A DNA stretch of 64,000 bases from Gnomoniopsis sp. IMI 355080. Taxonomy: Eukaryota; Ascomycota; Sordariomycetes; Diaporthales; Gnomoniaceae. Location of the stretch: the NCBI GenBank assembly GCA_027946555.1, contig JAPEVC010000009.1, forward strand, positions 267,744 through 331,743, given 5' to 3'. How positions within the stretch are numbered: position 1 is the stretch's first letter; each line of letters begins with the position of its first letter. The translations under genes and the position numbers were made by a program. The notes under the pieces were generated by a model. It saw only the letters and a list, made by a program, of their open reading frames with translations. It did no database searches and had not been told where the DNA came from. Below, piece by piece: positions 58,023-64,000 of this stretch.

Positions 58023-60878
58023 TCAACCGTCGTCACCCCATTGCCCAACCTCCGGCAGCTGCAACCCAACAGCACTGATTCTAACAGCTTTCTTCCTCGA
58101 CGGTGGTTGGATAATCTCGTCGTGGCAAGTGGTCGGGAGCATCGGTTCGTTACTGATGCCTAGACCATGTTCTGACTTGCTAGCCACAGCATCGAGGTCT
58201 AGACCCTGGCGGAGGGGCATAGGCGGAGCCATCACTGGCGAGGCAGGCTGGAAACTTGGCAGAAATTCGGAGTCTGGTCTCGGGCGACCGAAGCTGGACG
58301 TCCGATGATGCTGTGCAGGTTTTGTATGCGTCAAGCGACCTGCTGCCGAGGCTATTGACGAGTTCCGGCTATGCGAAGCCTTGGGAGGCACGGGAAATTG
58401 TCCGGCATCAAAGTCGATGATGAAGTCGCTTAGGTCGGGACTCGGTTCGGCAGCGTCGTAAGGACCCATAGTGCTCACGGTTCGATCCATACACATCAAG
58501 ATGTCTTCTTGCTCCTCCGGGATATCTTCCGATCGAGATGATGCCTGCGCCAGACCTGCCTTCGAGGATGGAGGCTCGGGAAAGTGCAGGGCAGATACAA
58601 GTTTCTTGCTGCTGTTGCGAATATGCGAGGAGCGACCATCCAGCTGCGGCTCAACTGTTGACGCCTTGATTGTCTTGATGCTAGAAAGAGATTCCTTCTT
58701 GGATGCCGCCTTACTTCCCTTGCCTTCCACATCACCAGCTTGGAGATTCTCTCGCATCAAGGCCCGTTTCGCTCTCATCGCAGCAAGTAGCATCTCTTCC
58801 TGTCGTGTCACAGAGATGAAACGCTCATCTGGAGTAGCATCGGCGCCACTGAGAGTAAGAATCGGACCGCCTTGCTCAATTTTGGGTTCATACTGAGCTC
58901 CTAACGTTGACTCTGCCTTGGGCGGACTCGTTACTGGGGCCGGCTGGCTCCTTGGAGAAGCGGGCGAAGGAGTTGAGTGACTTTGGTGTTTCTCAGGCAC
59001 AGTCTCCTGCTGTCTTTGCACTGGAGTTGCCGTTCGGGACTGAAGCATCGCAACATGACGGACTTCGTGAGCTTGTTTCGGACTACTCGCTTTTGCAGAT
59101 GGCCGGGGCCGTGAGAAGTGAGTCGGTACTGAATCGGCAGTCGACATAGATGCTTGAGATAGTCTTGACTGCGAACGCACAGACGAGGCGAGCGTCGACA
59201 CGGAGGGTCGCGGACTATTGTTAGTAAATGCGCTGCTTAAGGAGCTGCCGCGCGGATTGACCCTCAAGGGAGAGGCTGCAGCTCCGCCGTCTTCCGGTAT
59301 GGCAAGGAAAGGAACTTGTGCGCCCATGCTGGAACGGAATCGGGTCTTTGCTTGGGTGCGAACAGGATCCACCGAGGTCGAGGAAGTATTGGACGGCCTC
59401 CGACGATGGTCGACGGAGCTGACAACGCTATCCCGCGAGCCAACACTAGGAATGGATGCTGCCGTCCTTGGTGGCTCTAGGTCGTCATCTTCGGAATCGG
59501 ACGACAGAGACAGAACGCTGGTTGCATTGGGATCAAAATCCGCAAAACTCTCTGTCGTTTTGGAAGCACGTGATGTACGCGTATGTCTGCTGGACACGCT
59601 AGCAGAATAGTCGCCGGCAGGGGAAATTAAGTTTGAAGATGTAGCGGACACGCGAGGGTTTTCAGCAATGGGACCACAAGTCTCATCGGGAGAATAACTA
59701 GGGAAAGGCCTCCAGGAAACTGAACTGAATGACGGCGAAACCTGATGTCGTGCTTTGTTTGCCGATGGCGATGATGAAAGTGGTGCGCTCTGACGCACAT
59801 TCTTTCGTGACCCAGCAAGGGAGTCAGCGTGTGAGCCAGCATCGCTTGGTCGCCTTGAAGGAATTCCTTCAAGTTCTTCCCGGTCCGCCGTGTCGCGGAT
59901 CGACGTTTTCTCGTAATGCTCGTAAAGATGGTTCAGGTTTCCTGTGTCTGTTGCGCGCTTCCGCAGACTCGTTGTCGGGCTATTCGTGTCGGAGCTGACT
60001 GAATTCCATCTTGTAGGATGCTGAAGGCTTCGAAGACTCTCTTTGGTGAGCTTCCGTCGCAATTTCGTCTTCTCCGGTTTGAGTTCAAAAGCGGACGGCG
60101 ACACGGCTGGTGGCGTTGACATGACGGAAGGAGACCTGGTGAATAGGTCGGAACCCAAAACCAAATTCACGTTTTCTTTCCCTTTTTGGGAGAACCTGGA
60201 TAGCCTCGACGACGCAGAACTAGGTAGTAGATGTGATAAGTCTAACCTACTGGGCTTCTTTTTGTGCATCGTAGGAGGTTTTGGCGCTGGCCGTGGGCGG
60301 GTCATGTCAAGCACCTCAGATGCCTTCGAGTCCTGCATTTCGGGCACCTTGCCAGGATAGCCCTTGGCCATGGCCGAATTCGATGTTTGCTGGGATATGG
60401 AGAGGGGTAATTTCGTTTTGTCGTAATAGGAGACGATGGTCGAGCTTGACCGGCGTCGTCTCAAACTAGAGGCATCTGTAGTAACGTCGAGGTTTTGGCT
60501 GCGCGCTGCACTGCTAGTATTGAAGCCCAGGTCTCTGGGGATGATATCGGACTCTTGGTCCCATGCAGTCTTCGATCTGCCCGAGGTGCCAGGTGTAATC
60601 GTGCTTTCTGCGGTTCCGGGCACGGAGGCGGCCGCCGTCGTCTCCGAGATGGTAACACTGATGGCGCTTACGCCAGAGATGGCAGAGTGCGTCTCCCAGA
60701 CTTTTGGGTTTTCTGCTGGAGACGTGGGCGAGACGTTGTCAATACTGATTTCAGCAGTACCTAGAAGTTTCTGGGCCTTGTTGGTCATAGGCGCAGAGAT
60801 GGACAGGACGTCTGGGCTAGGCAACTTCTTTGACCGCCGATGAGGCAAAGGAAATTTGAGTCTCGTGGGGCCACCCAT
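58023..60878 (-). CDS. large Ser/Pro-rich disordered fungal protein
   Basis: A single exon of 951 residues starting MGGPTRLKFPLPHRRSKK. The whole protein is low in hydrophobic residues and rich in Ser, Thr, Pro and Arg, so it is probably largely disordered. Visible landmarks are RPRPAPKPPTMHKKKPSRLDLSHLLPSS (a basic/proline stretch that could bind SH3 or polar-growth factors), many RRRSSS- and RPSxSTLASS-type phosphorylation-prone patches, and one predicted helix (TRQEEMLLAAMRAKRALMRENLQAGD) near residue 710. The last block ends PSRKKAVRISAVGLQLPEVGQWGDDG. I do not recognise a named family. A role in signalling or scaffolding is a guess. Confidence 0.85.
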   Translation of the reverse strand: MGGPTRLKFPLPHRRSKKLPSPDVLSISAPMTNKAQKLLGTAEISIDNVSPTSPAENPKVWETHSAISGVSAISVTISETTAAASVPGTAESTITPGTSGRSKTAWDQESDIIPRDLGFNTSSAARSQNLDVTTDASSLRRRRSSSTIVSYYDKTKLPLSISQQTSNSAMAKGYPGKVPEMQDSKASEVLDMTRPRPAPKPPTMHKKKPSRLDLSHLLPSSASSRLSRFSQKGKENVNLVLGSDLFTRSPSVMSTPPAVSPSAFELKPEKTKLRRKLTKESLRSLQHPTRWNSVSSDTNSPTTSLRKRATDTGNLNHLYEHYEKTSIRDTADREELEGIPSRRPSDAGSHADSLAGSRKNVRQSAPLSSSPSANKARHQVSPSFSSVSWRPFPSYSPDETCGPIAENPRVSATSSNLISPAGDYSASVSSRHTRTSRASKTTESFADFDPNATSVLSLSSDSEDDDLEPPRTAASIPSVGSRDSVVSSVDHRRRPSNTSSTSVDPVRTQAKTRFRSSMGAQVPFLAIPEDGGAAASPLRVNPRGSSLSSAFTNNSPRPSVSTLASSVRSQSRLSQASMSTADSVPTHFSRPRPSAKASSPKQAHEVRHVAMLQSRTATPVQRQQETVPEKHQSHSTPSPASPRSQPAPVTSPPKAESTLGAQYEPKIEQGGPILTLSGADATPDERFISVTRQEEMLLAAMRAKRALMRENLQAGDVEGKGSKAASKKESLSSIKTIKASTVEPQLDGRSSHIRNSSKKLVSALHFPEPPSSKAGLAQASSRSEDIPEEQEDILMCMDRTVSTMGPYDAAEPSPDLSDFIIDFDAGQFPVPPKASHSRNSSIASAAGRLTHTKPAQHHRTSSFGRPRPDSEFLPSFQPASPVMAPPMPLRQGLDLDAVASKSEHGLGISNEPMLPTTCHDEIIQPPSRKKAVRISAVGLQLPEVGQWGDDG

Positions 60879-63800
60879 CTTGGATTTCGATCAGCAATCC
60901 TCGTAAAATCGAGGACCGGACCCAGACTGTCTCCCAAGCCGGCCACTGTAGCGTTGCCTCGCTTGTGTCCTGGCTTCCTCAGAGAGCTCGGACGTCCAAG
61001 TCGTCACCGCGATCTGAGAGCGTAGTGGTTGTAAGCGAAGGTTGAATAGGATATGTCCCATCCCACACGCAGATCCATTGGAGGACGTACGTGGTGCCTC
61101 CAAATTGCGACACCTCGAAATGTGAAAAGTGTCACGGGAATAGCTAGGGGCGTATAAGGATAAACTGGGGGGGCGATGTCCAGGTATAACAGCAGCCAGT
61201 TGCCAAAGATTGCGATCTCATTTAAAGCATGCATGCAGGTGGGCCCGGCCGAAGTCGATTGCAGGGCTGGTGGTTCTTCATGTACGGTGCATCCGAAGGC
61301 CCGTGAGTCGTCTGCGTACCCCAGATACCAAGCCAACCTTAAGAGTCTGGGAGAGTCCTGGGAGTCAGATGAAGTTGTTCGGGAGCTTGTCGCCTTGAGC
61401 GCCAGAGCACTGAGACTTTCTTCCTTGTTCTTCTTTATCTTTGGCGATAAAATGTGGAATTGTAGCAACTGTCGAGTTGGTGTGTGTCCTGGCGGCAGTC
61501 GTCGAGGTCAAGGGTCCACTCCACTTTTTGAAAGACTCCACGACGATGGTGATGATCCGATCGTAACGTCGCAAGGTCTGCTCGTTGTTCTGGCCCAATT
61601 CTCAGGGCAGTCCAGCGTGTAAAAGCCCCTGGCAGGGGTTGAATCTCGCCAGTCTTGTATCAAGTCGACCCGCTCGTTCCCTTTTTGCTGCCGTGGTGAC
61701 TAGATGTAAATTTCTGTCCTTGCGAAATATGTACTGAGCGTGACTGGTCGTGACTGGAGGTTGACCGAGCACTTTGCGGGTAGGGAGGGAGGGAGAGCGC
61801 GGAGGCAACCAAACTCAGGCGCGGCGGACAAATTGGCCGTGATCACAAGACAAACATTCGTTAACCTTGACTTTGAACAAGCAGGCAATCGGGGGATAAT
61901 TTGCACAAGGCCCGGCAAAACGTGGCGCAAAAGAAAGCTGGTCTCCACTCGTGGCCGCGGGCAATCTCACTTGCCAGATGAGATGACAGCGTCGCTAAAT
62001 CGGTCACCGTCCAGGGATTCTATTGACGGTTTGGAAGATTGCAATGTTGCCAATTCTGGAAACACCAATCTGACAAGTGATTTGCAAAAGCTTGTTCGTA
62101 TAAATTGTAATTGCTAAAAATTTGGAGGATGGGCATGAGGACAGCGAGAGAGAGACGGGAGATAGCAAGAGCCAGAGTCAAGTCGCAGTCAAGCGTCGGA
62201 CGTCGGAAGATGACGTTGTCACGCTGGGCAGGTGGTTTTCCCGGCCGCCTTTCTGCAAGCTGAACCTGGAAACAGCGCCCCAGCAAGATATATAGATCCC
62301 CTAGGGGTTGAATAAATACACTGCGGAAAGGGAAGGTGCGAAGTCAAAGATGCAGAGAATGCGACGGCAACGATGCTGCACCTTCCCTGCTTCACTAAGA
62401 TCCCTGGTAGATTGCCGGTAGGGGTATCCATGTCGTCTCTGTCCGGGTTCCTACTGTGTATTCCGACCTATTGGTGTAAAGGTGGGTAATAGCCTCTTCC
62501 ATATGTCGAACCCCCCCTACTAGGAAAATAGTTCAGTGTTTTTTTGGCGAGAGCCATGTTCAAAAAGGTTGCATGCGACAAAGTGACCAATTTCCAAGTT
62601 CCAGGGGCGTCTTCGGGGCATTTCAAATCACACCACGACGCCTAGACGGCCAGGCAGGTTGCGTCACCTTATCGATGGTGGTTTTTTTTCCCCGATACAT
62701 ATCGCCCGGGTAACCTAGAGATGTTTGAAATTATCAAGGTGCGTTTCTCTGCCTCGGTACTACTGTTACGGTAACTATCCCCGTAGGAATTCACACGTCT
62801 GCTGCATGTCTGCTTGTCATGAGATACGCATTCTCAACGGTCTCCTCCGGACGGTAGCAGCAGCAAGAAGGGGATACACACACATGTGTTTCCCCGCAGG
62901 CTGACCTGACAATCTATTTGAAGTTTCGTCCCGTGTCTGAAATCGGTGGGGATTCCAAGGTGGCTCGAAGCGCCGGGCTGCCTGCCCTGCCGCCTGCCCT
63001 GCCCTGCCTGCCGTTCTGCCCGTCCTCCGCCGAGCTCTCTCTCTCTCTCGATCAGCAGATCAGCATTTGCAGTGTTTCAGAGGATATTCCTTGGTGGTGA
63101 GCCGCACAGTGAACCCCTCTGGTCGAACGAGTGGCTCCTGCGCGCCTGGGATCCTTGCACATCAGACCCGGTCCTGCATACAGAAGGGGTACAGTACCAT
63201 ACTATCGACTATCATACCATAGTAATACAATAGTACCTGCCTGGTAAAGCAGGGAAAATTCTTCGACTTGTAAGGCGATTTTGGCTGAATTGAGTTTGAG
63301 CACGGGCCGAGTCCAACATGGTCAACCACTGCTGCAACCAGACGAAACTTATAGAGCCTACTTATGAGGAATGGTAAGACGCCCGCAGGTACGCGTCTGT
63401 TTCTTGTTGACTCTTGTTGGTTTGCGTAGGCAAATACTAGATATGCAGTTGTCCCAAGCCCTGCTCGGCGGACGTGTCATCCCATGTCTGTATTCAGGGT
63501 TTTTTCGGCATTGGACGTGCTGCATCCCAATACCGTCTCGGCTCTTCAGCCTGCCCAGCCTGCCCTGCCTGCCCGCCTGCCTGCCATCCTCCAGCCTTCG
63601 GATAATTTTTTTGAGGGGAGTTTTTTGACAATACGAATGTGACGTTCCTCAGCTACGTAGCAGAGACCCTGACCCTGAAAACGGAGCTTACTATGGTACC
63701 CCTACTGTGACAGTCACATGGACGGGCCGCTGCTGATGACACCCAAGCCCAAGCCTTCAGCCTCGTAGAGTACGGTACAGTGCTACCCCTTCTACGACTA

Positions 63801-64000
63801 CCGACAAAAGCCCTTTCTCGACCACGCACACCAGCCAAAACCGAGAACAAGCCCGCTGACCCCTTCTGTTCGGAACTTTCTCCCCGATCCCGTGAGCGGA
63901 CCACTAAAGCATCACTGCGTTTCAACCGAACATGGAAAATGGGTGGAGCTGCTGGTGTTTTATCGCAAAATAGGCATCTACTTAATCCTTTCCCTCCCCC
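60879..64000. other. 3.1-kb region without supported gene
   Basis: Starts with the promoter of the 951-residue gene. The frames at 61004-61468, 61176-61622 and 61740-62117 are short, opposed and without domains. Low-complexity CCTGC-type tracts occur at about 62979-63013 and 63548-63588. Probably regulatory or leader DNA of a gene outside the window. Confidence 0.55.

Noticed and set aside
58471..58896. 141-codon plus-strand frame inside the 951-residue gene
   Set aside because: Antisense shadow of a GC-rich coding exon, no independent evidence.

Overview
The window looks like nuclear DNA of a filamentous ascomycete (Pezizomycotina; Sordariomycetes is my weak guess). The genes have short GT-AG introns, mostly 50-75 bp with a few of 150-210 bp, often with GTAAGT/GTGAGT donors and CTGAC/CTAAC-like branch sites. 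Proteins are typically fungal: Zn2Cys6 factor, Fur-type NCS1 permease, Ubc6, Sam50, BTB and MFS families. Intergenic DNA carries a dispersed palindrome, TACCTAGGTA. I find 17 well supported protein genes and one more tentative one. I recognise no tRNA, rRNA, CRISPR, intact transposon or telomere repeat.

Layout. 1-10 kb: a metallo-beta-lactamase-fold protein (1651-2742 +), a BTB-domain protein (3853-6168 +) and a TMEM135-like membrane protein (8109-10092 +) whose frame continues beyond its stop. 10.5-19.5 kb: a run that suggests nitrogen or purine-ring salvage. It holds an NCS1 permease (-), a PuuE-type allantoinase (-), an amidase-signature hydrolase (+) and an MFS carrier (-), with GATA-factor-like sites in the promoters. 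19.5-23 kb is almost empty. 23-28 kb: UBC6 (-) and SAM50 (+) diverge from a shared promoter; an unrecognised Cys/His-containing protein (-) follows.

30-37 kb: a second possible functional group, made of a paraoxonase-like lactonase (+), a DHA1-like MFS transporter (-) and a carotenoid/lignostilbene cleavage oxygenase (-) with all four iron-binding histidines. 38 kb: a four-helix MARVEL-like membrane protein (-). 38.8-47.0 kb: an 8.2-kb stretch with no convincing gene. 47-49.8 kb: a 937-residue ankyrin-repeat protein (+). 51-57 kb: a Zn2Cys6 transcription factor (-) diverging from an NmrA-like oxidoreductase (+), then a SAM-dependent methyltransferase (+). 58-60.9 kb: a 951-residue disordered fungal protein (-). 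The last 3 kb hold no recognisable gene.

Exon boundaries below were derived by hand. I required that splice sites are GT/AG, that codon phase is kept and that the joined protein reads as one family member. No computation or database search was run. Function is by recognition of motifs and family resemblance.
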